From positions 1 through 43,624 of the forward strand of contig JAFXZK010000079.1 of NCBI GenBank assembly GCA_017541265.1: a DNA stretch of 43,624 nucleotides, read 5' to 3'. Position 1 is the first letter of the stretch; each line of letters begins with the position of its first letter. A program made the position numbers and the translations under genes. The notes under the pieces were generated by a model. That model made no database searches. It was not told the DNA's origin and saw nothing but the letters and a program-made list of their open reading frames with translations. This DNA is from Bacteroidaceae bacterium. Its GTDB lineage: Bacteria; Bacteroidota; Bacteroidia; Bacteroidales; Bacteroidaceae. Shown here in pieces: positions 19,443 to 27,163 of this stretch.

Positions 19443-20075
19443 TTACAATAACAACGTCAGCACTGCGCCCCAGTGGGCGAGGGCGCCGAGGAGGACGAAG
19501 ACGTGCCAGATAGCGTGATAGTGCGGACGGTCGTCGTGGGCAAAGAAGTAGGTGCCTGCGGTATAGGCGATGCCTTCCGCCAGAAGGAGCAGCAAAGTGA
19601 CTGGCGTGAGGAGCTTCATCACCGGTTCTGCAATCAGGACAATGCTCCATCCCATGATGAGATAAACGGCAAGCGAAAGGCGCGGCCAACGCCCTATGGC
19701 GACAATCTTGTAGAAGGCTCCGACCACGACAACCAGCCATTGCAGGGCAAAAACGAGCCAACCGAGCCAGCCTCCCACCACACCGACAAGAATGGGCGTA
19801 TAGGAGCAGGCTATCATCACATAGATGCTGATGTGGTCGCACTTGCGCAGGGCATCCTTCAAGCGTCCTTCGCGCACCCAATGGTAAGCGGTGCTGCTGA
19901 GGAACATAAAGAACATGCCGAACAGGAAGCAGACGACTCCGAACGCCATCTGCCAGCTGACACTGGCAGCCAGTCTGACAAGCCAGAGGCTGCTCAGGGC
20001 AAAGACCGCTCCGGCAAAGTGCGTCCAGGTGTTGCCCCGCTCTGCCTTTTTAGGCCAAAAGCGTCTCAATCGCAT
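19443..20075 (-). CDS. Hemolysin III-family (PAQR-like) membrane protein
   Basis: The 210-residue protein has seven hydrophobic segments and the superfamily's metal-site residues. These are SSTAYHWV (Ser and His), KCDHISIYVMIACSYTP (Asp) and the C-terminal HYHAIWHVFVLLGALAHW (two His). Eukaryotic relatives are lipid-hydrolase-like receptors; bacterial members influence membrane composition, and direct haemolysis is not implied. It begins inside the last 26 bases of the acyl-activating fusion gene, so the two are a translationally linked operon, and a lipid-related role fits that partner. It ends 140 bases after the ORF6N gene start on the same strand. Confidence 0.88.
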   Translation of the reverse strand: MRLRRFWPKKAERGNTWTHFAGAVFALSSLWLVRLAASVSWQMAFGVVCFLFGMFFMFLSSTAYHWVREGRLKDALRKCDHISIYVMIACSYTPILVGVVGGWLGWLVFALQWLVVVVGAFYKIVAIGRWPRLSLAVYLIMGWSIVLIAEPVMKLLTPVTLLLLLAEGIAYTAGTYFFAHDDRPHYHAIWHVFVLLGALAHWGAVLTLLL

Positions 20076-22590
20076 CTTGTGTCTGCTTTGTCAATGCTTC
20101 GTAGGAATCGCTTTCCGACGCCTTTATTGCAGGCAGGAACATCACCTCGATGTGCTTTGGCCTCATGAAGCTATGGCCTCGCGGCAAAGCCTCGAAGGCA
20201 CCGCGAATGCAAACGGGAATGATGGGCACGCCGAGTTCCTTGGCAAGGATGGCGAAGGTCTTCTTGAAGGGAATCGTCTGACCGTCGTGCGTGCGTGCGC
20301 CTTCGGGGAAGATGATGACGCGGTGCCCTTCGCGCAACACCTTGGCAAGCTTCAGGATGGAGTTCTTCAGGTCGGCACGCTCCATAACAATCACATTGCT
20401 CTTGGCCGCCATACGCTTGCGGTAGTTGCTGCGGACGTGCTCTTCCGTGGCATAGAAGAAGTACTCGTCAAGTTCACTCCAAGGCAAGCCTGCAAGCACC
20501 AAAGGCGCATCTGCATAGCTTTGATGGTTAGGGGCAAGGATGCAGGCACCTTTCGCGGGCACATTCTCTCTGCCCTTAATCTTCAAGCCGTTGTAGAGGC
20601 AGAAGAGGCCTTTGAGGAGGCGCGACACGAAGCGGTAGGCAAAGCCAGCTGTAGGCAAAGGCAGTTTATCGACCGGGCCATTAAGCAACTGGTGCCAATC
20701 GACAGCTCCCTCCCCAGAAGAGAGGAGATTTGCGTCCGCAAGCCTCCCCCCATGGAGGGGGGCTTCCTTTGCTACGTGACGAGCCAAAGCCTCGATATTG
20801 GAGAAGCCAGGCATCTCGTCCACGCCTACGGATATGCCGAAAGTATTCTCAATAAAGGTCTGGAGGCTAATCTTGTCGAGGGAGTCAAGGGCAAGGTCTG
20901 TCTCAATATGGTCGGCTGCATGTACCTTGATGCCCTTCTCCGACTCTATGAAGCTCTTGATGAGGCGGTACTCCTCGCTGTCCGGCTCCGGTGCGCGCTC
21001 GTGCTCCTTGCTCCTCGCCCCTTGCCCTTCGGCAAGGATGGCACCGAGCTTGTAGCGCTGCAACTTGTCGAGCCTCGTGCGAGGCAACTCCCCGCGATAG
21101 ACGAGCACGCTCATTATCTTCTTGTAGGCAGAGACCGTCATATTGTAAGGCTCCAGCACATCGCGCTTCAGGCGGGCTGCCACTTCGTCGTCGGTCAGCG
21201 TCGAAGCCCACACGGGTTGCGGCACAATGATGGCATGGAGCATATCGCCATCCTGCACGACGGCTGCCTCCTTGACAAGCCCGTCGTACTTCTCCAGCTT
21301 GTACTCTATTTCGCTGGGCTGCACGTTCTTGCCGTTACTGAGGACAATGATTTCCTTCGTGCGTCCGGTTATGGTGACACGTCCCACGGAGTCGAACTGG
21401 GCGAGGTCGCCCGTATGCAGATAGCCGTCGCTGTCGATGACTGCCCGCGTCTCTTCGGGACGATTGTAATAGCCCTTCATCAGGTTGGGGCCTTTCACGC
21501 AAAGCTCACCATTCACCAGCTTGCAGTCAACACCGGGCAAAGGCAGGCCGGAGCATCCGGGGATGTAGTCGCCGGGGCGGGTGAAGGAGATGATGGGAGC
21601 CGTCTCCGTCATACCATAGCCCTCGAGGACATCAAGGCCGAGCGTACGCAAGCCTTCGCCAATCTCCTTGTCCAAGGCAGCACCGCCACTGACCAGATAA
21701 TTGATGTGTCCGCCCATCTTCTTCCTGACGGAACTGAACACAAGGCGACTGAGGCTCCGGCACTTTGCGACACTACACAGGGCAAAGAGCATCCGTGCGA
21801 CGGGCGACTGGTCAATCTTCTTCTTGATGCCGGCATAGAGCGTCTGCCAAAGTCGCGGCACACCAATCATAATGCCCACCTGACCGCGACAGAGCGTGTC
21901 CATAATGTCGGGACCTGAGAGGGACGGACTGATGGCAATGCCGCCTCCCATATACAGGGGAGCAATAAGGGAACCCATCAAAGGCAGCACATGGTGGAGA
22001 GGCAGCAGCACAAGGGCACGGCAGCTTTCCGTGAAGATGGGAACGTCGTACGACACGCTATGCACATTGGCTTTCAGGTTGGCAAAGCTGAGCATCACGC
22101 CCTTCGGGGAACCCGTTGTACCTGAAGTATAGATGATAACGGCTGTGTCGCTGTTGTCAGGCTCACTGAGCGCCGACCAAGGAAGGATGGAGCAAGGTGG
22201 CTCGCCCTGAAGCGACAAACTTTCGAAATTGTCGATGATGAAGACAGAGGGAGTCCATTCCCCGTCGGAAGCAGACACCATATTGAGACTTTCCCTCAGC
22301 ACAGCCTCCCTGTCTTTAGACACCCAAACAGCATCGGGCTTGCAATCATTCAAGATGTAGGCAACATCACTTGCGGTACTCGAAGCATCTACAGGAACGG
22401 CAACACCCTCGTTCAGCCAGACAGAGAAGAAGCTGTATGCCCAGCCCTCACGATTCTCGCTGAAGACGACGGTCTTCGTGTTCTTACCCTTTGGCGTCTT
22501 ACGCGCAAACTGTGCCACGCGCTGTAGCAGTTCGCTATAGGTCACATTGTGTTCGCCTGCAATGATGGCAATTTTGTTCAGGTCAATCAT
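20050..22590 (-). CDS. Three-domain acyl-activating enzyme, acyl carrier protein and acyltransferase fusion
   Basis: This 846-residue protein combines three functions of phospholipid acylation. Residues 1 to about 510 are an AMP-forming acyl ligase (IIYTSGTTGSPKGVML at about 152-167; motif GYGMTETAPI). Then comes an acyl-carrier domain with the phosphopantetheine serine in LALDSLDKISL (Ser about 570). Last is a PlsC-type acyltransferase with LAPNHQSYADAPL (His about 689) and IIFPEGARTHDG. It likely activates a free fatty acid, loads it on its own carrier and transfers it to a lysophospholipid, as Aas does with different domain order. The start at 22590 is chosen because the nine codons before it are AT-rich repeat. 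Residues about 609-629, between carrier and acyltransferase, are repeat-encoded. Confidence 0.9.
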   Translation of the reverse strand: MIDLNKIAIIAGEHNVTYSELLQRVAQFARKTPKGKNTKTVVFSENREGWAYSFFSVWLNEGVAVPVDASSTASDVAYILNDCKPDAVWVSKDREAVLRESLNMVSASDGEWTPSVFIIDNFESLSLQGEPPCSILPWSALSEPDNSDTAVIIYTSGTTGSPKGVMLSFANLKANVHSVSYDVPIFTESCRALVLLPLHHVLPLMGSLIAPLYMGGGIAISPSLSGPDIMDTLCRGQVGIMIGVPRLWQTLYAGIKKKIDQSPVARMLFALCSVAKCRSLSRLVFSSVRKKMGGHINYLVSGGAALDKEIGEGLRTLGLDVLEGYGMTETAPIISFTRPGDYIPGCSGLPLPGVDCKLVNGELCVKGPNLMKGYYNRPEETRAVIDSDGYLHTGDLAQFDSVGRVTITGRTKEIIVLSNGKNVQPSEIEYKLEKYDGLVKEAAVVQDGDMLHAIIVPQPVWASTLTDDEVAARLKRDVLEPYNMTVSAYKKIMSVLVYRGELPRTRLDKLQRYKLGAILAEGQGARSKEHERAPEPDSEEYRLIKSFIESEKGIKVHAADHIETDLALDSLDKISLQTFIENTFGISVGVDEMPGFSNIEALARHVAKEAPLHGGRLADANLLSSGEGAVDWHQLLNGPVDKLPLPTAGFAYRFVSRLLKGLFCLYNGLKIKGRENVPAKGACILAPNHQSYADAPLVLAGLPWSELDEYFFYATEEHVRSNYRKRMAAKSNVIVMERADLKNSILKLAKVLREGHRVIIFPEGARTHDGQTIPFKKTFAILAKELGVPIIPVCIRGAFEALPRGHSFMRPKHIEVMFLPAIKASESDSYEALTKQTQDAIETLLA
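20704..20765. repeat. G/C-rich palindromic element inside the acyltransferase fusion gene (family a)
   Basis: The left part is AGCTCCCTCCCCAGAAGAG. The right part, 20740-20765, is a 26-base near-palindrome beginning AAGCCTCCCCCCATGGAGGG, with two mismatched pairs. On the minus strand it encodes PLHGGRLADANLLSSGEGAV, exactly in the linker between the carrier and acyltransferase domains. Confidence 0.82.
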
Positions 22591-22593
22591 TCC

Positions 22594-22614
22594 ATTTACA
22601 ATTTGACAATTCAC
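22594..22614. repeat. AT-rich repeat in front of the acyl-activating gene (family b)
   Basis: On the minus strand GAATTGTCAAATTGTAAATG ends 3 bases before the ATG at 22590. It is the same leader motif found before the nucleotidyltransferase, udk and mreB genes. Confidence 0.75.
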
Positions 22615-22632
22615 CACTTATGAATTACGGTG

Positions 22633-22663
22633 CAAAGATACAAAGAAATTAATAATTACAAAA
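22633..22663 (-). promoter_or_regulatory. Promoter for the acyl-activating fusion and hemolysin III operon
   Basis: On the minus strand the -33 is TTTTG (22659-22663) and the -7 is TATCTTTG (22633-22640), separated by 18 bases. Transcription should start near 22626, about 36 bases before the ATG at 22590. Confidence 0.72.
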
Positions 22664-22713
22664 GAAGAACGAAGAATTATGAATTATGAGTTATGAATTT
22701 GAATTAAATGTTG

Positions 22714-22721
22714 TACCTTTG
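22714..22721 (+). promoter_or_regulatory. -7 box for the SNF2 helicase gene
   Basis: TACCTTTG fits TAnnTTTG, preceded by AAATGTTG exactly as at 888-896. The start point would be near 22728, so the first usable ATG is 22737 and not the upstream 22686. The leader would be very short, about 9 bases. Confidence 0.6.
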
Positions 22722-22736
22722 CAGAAAAAGAAGCCT

Positions 22737-24974
22737 ATGGAAAACTATCAGAACAGGGAACGCAGGCTTAGCAACACCATAAAGCCTGCCGAAATGGGGC
22801 TTGAGGAATGGCAAGTGGCACTGCGAAGGCAGCAGGCTCTGCGCGAACGCTTCATCATCAGTGAACTTGGGCCGCTGTTCAGCCCTGGAGAGTATCAGGT
22901 GCGCAACCCCAAGTCGCGCAGCCAGTACAAGGTCATCTACCGAGGAGCCTACAGTCCCTGGAACTATTGCTCCTGCCCGGACTTCCGCACATCAGGTCTT
23001 GGCACGTGCAAGCATATCGAGGGCGTGAAGCTGTGGCTGCAGGCAGAGGGCAAGGAACCCTATCGCGGAGAGCCGGACTATTCTTCTGTCTATGTTGACT
23101 ACCGAGGCGGACGAAGCATCCGCATCCGTATCGGCGAGGCACACCGCAGGGAACTTACGGCTTTGGCTCATGAGTACTTCGACCAGGCTTCCGTCCTTCG
23201 CCCTGAAGCCTATGCACGCTTCGACACCTTTCTGGAGAAGGCGCGAGGCATCGAGCCTTCGCTGCGTTGCTATCCCGATGCCCTGGAACTTGTCATCAGT
23301 GAGCGCGAACGCCTGCAACGGGCTGCACTTGTGGAGCAAGTCTATACGGACGAGGCGCTCGATGCCCTGCTCACGAAAAAGCTCTACCCCTATCAGAAGG
23401 AAGGTGTGCGGTTTGCTGTCAAGGCAGGCAAAGCCATCATTGCCGACGAGATGGGATTGGGGAAGACGGTGCAAGCCATCTGCTGTGCCGAGATATTCCT
23501 CAGGGAGAAGTTGGCGGAAAGCGTGCTCATCGTTTGTCCCACTTCCCTTAAATACCAATGGAAGAAGGAGATAGAGAGGTTCGCCGGAGGGGAGGCCATT
23601 ATTATCGAAGGCTATGCCTCCAAGCGCCTTGAGCTTTACAATGCGCCAGCCCCCTATAAGATTGTCTCTTACCAGTCGCTTGCCAACGACATCAAGTCGC
23701 TGAACCGCCTCAGCACCGACCTGCTCATCATGGACGAGGTGCAACGGCTCAAGAACTGGAACACGCAACTGGCTTGGGCTGTCCGCCGCATAGATTCACA
23801 CTACAGCGTCCTGCTCTCAGGCACGCCGCTCGAGAACAAGCTCGACGAACTTGTCTCCATTGTGCAACTTGCCGACCCCTACTGCCTCGCGCCGCTCTAT
23901 CGGTTCCGCTACGACCACATCATCACCGACTCCGAATCGGGCAAAGCCATCGGCTACAAGAACCTCAGCGACATCAAGGAGAAGCTGAAGGACACGCTCA
24001 TCCGCCGCACGAAGCAGAGCGTGCAACTGCAACTGCCGAAGCGAACCGACCAGTTCCTGCTCATTCCCATGACGCCCGAGCAGAGCAGCCGCCACGAAGA
24101 GCTGCGCTCCGCCGTTGCCCGACTGGTGAGCAAATGGTCGCGTACCCACAGCCTCAGCGAAGAGGAACGCCGCCGGCTCATGCTCATGCTCGGACAGATG
24201 CGGATGCTTGCCGACAGCACCTTCATCATCGACCAGGACAAGGAGAACCGCCACGACGTGAAGGTCGCCGAGGTGATGAACATCCTGGAGGACGCCCTCA
24301 ATGGCGGCACGGCAAAAATTGTCGTCTTCAGCGAATGGGAACGCATGATTCGGCTGGTGGCAGCGGAGCTTGACAGTCGCGGAATCCGCTACGAGATGTT
24401 GCACGGCAGCATACCTTCGCAGAAGCGGGAGGAAATCATCGGACGCTTCACAAGCGAAGCCGACTGTCGCATCTTCCTCTCCACAGACACGGGGTCTACG
24501 GGCCTAAACCTGCAGGTCGCCAGCATCCTCATCAATCTCGACCTTCCCTGGAACCCGGCAGTTTTGGAGCAGCGTATCGGACGCATCTACCGTATCGGGC
24601 AGGAAGTGCCTATTCAGGTGCTGAACCTCGTCTCGAAGGACAGCATCGAGGAAAGCATGATAGAGCGTCTGCGCTTTAAGCACTCGATGTTTGAAGGCGC
24701 CCTCGACGGCGGCGACGACACCATCTTCCTCAGCGACGACAAGTTCCAAGGGTTTATGGAAAGCCTCTCCCCTACCCTCTCTAAAGGAGAGGGAGAAAGC
24801 CCCAAAGAAGAGGAAGAAGAGGCTCAGCCATTCACCCCTCCTGAGAGAGCAGGGTGCAGGACGGAGGAGGCAGCTGTCGCCACCTTCCTCACCTCCTTTC
24901 GCGACATCCTTCAGTCGCCCGAAAAGACAAAACAACTTGCAGACGCAATTACACAAATACTGAACAATAATTAA
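22737..24974 (+). CDS. SWIM zinc-finger SNF2-family helicase
   Basis: The 745-residue protein is an SNF2-type DNA translocase. An N-terminal SWIM-like zinc finger has Cys78, Cys80, Cys91 and His93 (CSCPDF ... TCKHIE). The ATPase then shows ADEMGLGKTVQA (Walker A, Lys about 243), the LLIMDEVQRLKN DExx box, LLSGTPLEN, and helicase C-terminal motifs STDTGSTGLNLQ and EQRIGRIYRIGQ. Such proteins remodel protein-DNA complexes, but the specific role is unknown. Residues 676-685 and beyond come from a G/C-rich repeat arm (SPTLSKGEGESP) in an acidic, apparently disordered tail. It is divergent from the acyl-activating operon. The start follows the promoter; an earlier ATG at 22686 lies upstream of the -7 box. 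Confidence 0.9.
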   Translation: MENYQNRERRLSNTIKPAEMGLEEWQVALRRQQALRERFIISELGPLFSPGEYQVRNPKSRSQYKVIYRGAYSPWNYCSCPDFRTSGLGTCKHIEGVKLWLQAEGKEPYRGEPDYSSVYVDYRGGRSIRIRIGEAHRRELTALAHEYFDQASVLRPEAYARFDTFLEKARGIEPSLRCYPDALELVISERERLQRAALVEQVYTDEALDALLTKKLYPYQKEGVRFAVKAGKAIIADEMGLGKTVQAICCAEIFLREKLAESVLIVCPTSLKYQWKKEIERFAGGEAIIIEGYASKRLELYNAPAPYKIVSYQSLANDIKSLNRLSTDLLIMDEVQRLKNWNTQLAWAVRRIDSHYSVLLSGTPLENKLDELVSIVQLADPYCLAPLYRFRYDHIITDSESGKAIGYKNLSDIKEKLKDTLIRRTKQSVQLQLPKRTDQFLLIPMTPEQSSRHEELRSAVARLVSKWSRTHSLSEEERRRLMLMLGQMRMLADSTFIIDQDKENRHDVKVAEVMNILEDALNGGTAKIVVFSEWERMIRLVAAELDSRGIRYEMLHGSIPSQKREEIIGRFTSEADCRIFLSTDTGSTGLNLQVASILINLDLPWNPAVLEQRIGRIYRIGQEVPIQVLNLVSKDSIEESMIERLRFKHSMFEGALDGGDDTIFLSDDKFQGFMESLSPTLSKGEGESPKEEEEEAQPFTPPERAGCRTEEAAVATFLTSFRDILQSPEKTKQLADAITQILNNN
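24762..24791. repeat. Single 30-bp G/C-rich arm in the helicase gene (family a)
   Basis: AGCCTCTCCCCTACCCTCTC followed by TAAAGGAGAG has the same length and layout as the standard 30-base left arm. No clear right arm is present. It is translated in frame, after the last conserved helicase motif. Confidence 0.7.
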
Positions 24975-24991
24975 ATCCTTTTCCATAGGAT

Positions 24992-25110
24992 GTTCTGGCG
25001 GATTTGCAATCCGACAGGACAGAATATAGGGATTTGTAATCCCGCAATAAAATATAATCGCATTACAAATGCTTATATTCGAAACGGTCGGATTGCAAAT
25101 CCGACCGAAC
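24992..25110. repeat. Complete 119-bp family c palindromic element upstream of the epimerase gene
   Basis: It runs from GTTCTGGCGGATTTGCAATC to GGATTGCAAATCCGACCGAAC, with the interior palindromes AGGGATTTGTAATCCCG and GCATTACAAATGCTTATA. It has the same orientation and arrangement as 7409-7529. It contains an in-frame ATG at 25069 that would add 25 residues (MLIFETVGLQIRPN...) to the next protein. Confidence 0.9.
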
Positions 25111-25143
25111 AAAGTGAAAAAGCAAATACTGTCGTTTATTATG

Positions 25144-26190
25144 ATGAAGATTCTTGTTACCGGAGCTTCGGGCTTCATTGGAAGTTTTATTGTAGAGGAA
25201 GGCTTGAACAGGGGCTTTGATGTCTGGGCAGGCGTTCGAGGCACGTCGAGTCGCAAATACCTTCAGGACGAGCGCATACGCTTCGCACAGCTTGACATGC
25301 AGAACCCCGAGAAGCTGCGCCAACAACTCCTCACCTACAAGGGCGAGATGGGCGGTCAGGGCTGGGACTATGTCGTTCATGCGGCAGGCGCGACGAAGTG
25401 CCTGCACCGCGAAGACTTCTTCCGCACCAACACCGAAGGCACGAAGAACCTTATCGATGCCTTGCGCTCCACCGACATGATTCCCAAGCGCTTCGTGTTC
25501 CTGAGCAGCCTCAGCATCTTCGGAGCCATTCGCGAGAAGCCCGTCCGTCGCCCGACAGCCGACAATCCCTGGGTCTATTCCCCCATCCTTCTCTCCGACG
25601 AGCCGAAGCCCAACACCGCATACGGCGAGAGCAAGCTGGCTGCCGAACACTACCTGCAGAAGCAAAAGGATTTCCCCTACACCATCCTCCGACCGACGGG
25701 TGTCTATGGTCCTCGCGAACGCGACTACTTCCTCATGGCACAGAGCATCAAACAGCACATCGACATTGCTGCAGGCCTCACGCCGCAGGAGATTACCTTT
25801 GTCTATGTCAGCGATGTCGTGCAGGCGGTCTTCAAGAGCATGGTGTCGCCCAACGCCGAGGGCAAAGCCTACTTCCTGAGCGACGGGCAGGTCTATAACA
25901 GTCGAAGCTACAGCGACCTCGTGCAGCAGCACCTCGGAAACCCCTGGGTGCTCCACCTCAAGCTGCCGCTCTGCCTGTTGCGGGCCGTCTGCTGGGTGAG
26001 CGGCAGGATAAGCCGCCTGACCGGCAAGATGAACGCCCTGAACGACGACAAGTACCACATCCTCTCGCAGCGCAACTGGCAGTGCGAGATTGAGCCGGCT
26101 ATCGCCGATTTCGGCTACGAACCGCAATGGAGCCTCGAGCAAGGCGTGGAGGAGAGCATCAACTGGTACAGGAAGGAAAGCTGGCTGTAA
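25144..26190 (+). CDS. NAD-dependent epimerase/dehydratase (extended SDR)
   Basis: The 348-residue protein is an extended short-chain dehydrogenase. The Rossmann glycine motif VTGASGFIGS is at residues 5-14, a catalytic serine lies in FLSSLSIFG, and the Tyr/Lys pair is in TAYGESKLAAE. It probably acts on a nucleotide-sugar or a sterol/flavanone-like substrate; identity cannot be fixed. The native start is ATG 25144 (or the adjacent 25141). A longer frame from 25069 begins inside the family c element and is unlikely to be original, because the fold starts at MKILVTG. The gene is followed by a strong CTTATGG palindrome (26213-26298), possibly a terminator. Confidence 0.86.
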   Translation: MKILVTGASGFIGSFIVEEGLNRGFDVWAGVRGTSSRKYLQDERIRFAQLDMQNPEKLRQQLLTYKGEMGGQGWDYVVHAAGATKCLHREDFFRTNTEGTKNLIDALRSTDMIPKRFVFLSSLSIFGAIREKPVRRPTADNPWVYSPILLSDEPKPNTAYGESKLAAEHYLQKQKDFPYTILRPTGVYGPRERDYFLMAQSIKQHIDIAAGLTPQEITFVYVSDVVQAVFKSMVSPNAEGKAYFLSDGQVYNSRSYSDLVQQHLGNPWVLHLKLPLCLLRAVCWVSGRISRLTGKMNALNDDKYHILSQRNWQCEIEPAIADFGYEPQWSLEQGVEESINWYRKESWL

Positions 26191-26212
26191 AACAATCAGT
26201 TACACTGCCACA

Positions 26213-26298
26213 AATAAGTCCCTGTACTTATGGGCATAAGTACAGGGACTTGTAGCTATAAGAACAGGGACTTATGCCCATAAGTACACGGACTTATT
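26213..26298. repeat. 86-bp palindromic cluster of GTACTTATGGGCATAAGTAC units
   Basis: GTACTTATGGGCATAAGTAC at about 26224-26243 and ACTTATGCCCATAAGTAC at about 26270-26287 are each near-perfect palindromes, joined by CAGGGACTT units. The cluster belongs to the same family as 458-501 and 18341-18386. It sits between the epimerase stop and the purH promoter and may terminate transcription. Confidence 0.8.
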
Positions 26299-26373
26299 TT
26301 TGCCTTTCCGCGTCTGCAATACATTTTTTCAAAAAAGTGCGCGAAACATTAGGCTCATTTCGCAGAAATGTTG

Positions 26374-26381
26374 TATCTTTG
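26374..26381 (+). promoter_or_regulatory. -7 box for the IMP cyclohydrolase gene
   Basis: TATCTTTG, preceded by AAATGTTG as at 22706-22713 and 888-896, puts the transcription start near 26388, 13 bases before the ATG at 26401. It excludes the earlier ATG at 26368. Confidence 0.65.
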
Positions 26382-26400
26382 CACGCACAAAAACACAGAA

Positions 26401-27003
26401 ATGGAAACAAGAAAGATAAAGCGTGCATTGGTGTCCGTCTTCCATAAGGATGGGCTGGAGGAGATTCTTCGCACACTCAATGCCGAGGGCGTAGAGTTGC
26501 TCTCGACAGGCGGCACACAGTCGTTCATCGAAAGTCTGGGCATTCCCTGCAAGAAGGTGGAGGACGTGACAACCTATCCCAGCATCCTGGGCGGCAGGGT
26601 GAAGACCCTGCATCCGAAGGTCTTCGGCGGCATCCTCGGTCGTCGCGAAAACGAAGGCGACCAACAGCAGATGCAGCAGTACGACATTCCCGCCATCGAC
26701 CTCGTCATCGTGGATCTCTATCCCTTCGAGGACACTGTGGCAGCAGGTGCAAGCGAAGCCGACATCATCGAGAAAATCGACATTGGCGGCATCAGCCTCA
26801 TCCGTGCCGCAGCGAAGAACTTCCGCGACGTCATCATCGTGCCCTCGAAGAAGGAATACGGGCCTCTGCTCGACTTGCTGAAGAAGCAGGGCGCACAGAG
26901 CGAGCTTACCGACCGCCGCTGGTTCGCCACACAGGCCTTCGCCGTCAGCAGCCACTACGACACAGCAATACACAAATGGTTTGAGAGAGAAGGAGATAGA
27001 TGA
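26401..27003 (+). CDS. purH: Stand-alone IMP cyclohydrolase (N-terminal domain of PurH)
   Basis: The 200-residue protein matches only the first domain of bifunctional PurH, which closes the purine ring of FAICAR to IMP. Signatures are RALVSVFHKDGLEE, ELLSTGGTQSFIE, the VTTYPSILGGRVKTLHPKVF segment and IDIGGISLIRAAAKN. Standard PurH is about 500 residues and carries AICAR formyltransferase in its C-terminal 300, which is absent here. The domain ends at its natural border (AFAVSSHYDTAIHKWF), and the last residues (EREGDR) are encoded by the flanking family d repeat. AICAR formylation must be encoded elsewhere. The gene lies just before mreB. Confidence 0.87.
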   Translation: METRKIKRALVSVFHKDGLEEILRTLNAEGVELLSTGGTQSFIESLGIPCKKVEDVTTYPSILGGRVKTLHPKVFGGILGRRENEGDQQQMQQYDIPAIDLVIVDLYPFEDTVAAGASEADIIEKIDIGGISLIRAAAKNFRDVIIVPSKKEYGPLLDLLKKQGAQSELTDRRWFATQAFAVSSHYDTAIHKWFEREGDR

Positions 27004-27117
27004 AGATAAATGAAGACAGAAGAAGATAGATGACTTTTGCTTTGGCAGCGAACAAAAGTATTGTCCTCTATCTTCGTGGCGACAGCCACATATCTTCTTC
27101 TAACTACTTCTATCTAC
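26988..27117. repeat. ~130-bp inverted repeat of GAAGATAGATGA units (family d)
   Basis: The left arm has GGAGATAGATGAAGATAAAT and AGAAGAAGATAGATGAC. The right arm has GTCCTCTATCTTCGTGG, TCTTCTTCTAACTACTTC and TATCTAC. It overlaps the last codons and stop of purH and shares an exact 19-base string with the porin-start copy at 13434-13563. Confidence 0.82.
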
Positions 27118-27124
27118 TGAAAAG

Positions 27125-27158
27125 AATTGTAAATTGTAAATTGTCAAATTGTAAATTA
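27125..27158. repeat. AT-rich repeat in front of mreB (family b)
   Basis: ATTGTAAATTGTAAATTGTC then AAATTGTAAATTA ends 5 bases before the mreB ATG (27164). It is nearly identical to the copy before udk. Confidence 0.8.
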
Positions 27159-27163
27159 CATAG

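Noticed and set aside
19891..21918. A 675-codon plus-strand open frame
   Set aside because: It is antisense to the acyl-activating fusion, whose ligase, carrier and acyltransferase motifs are unmistakable on the minus strand; long antisense frames are expected from its codon composition.
22686..22736. Upstream start for the helicase gene
   Set aside because: The ATG at 22686 lies before the -7 box at 22714-22721, so it would not be in the transcript from that promoter.
26401..27003. purH as a pseudogene
   Set aside because: The cyclohydrolase domain is complete and ends at its natural border, and no remnant of the second domain follows; a stand-alone enzyme is more economical.
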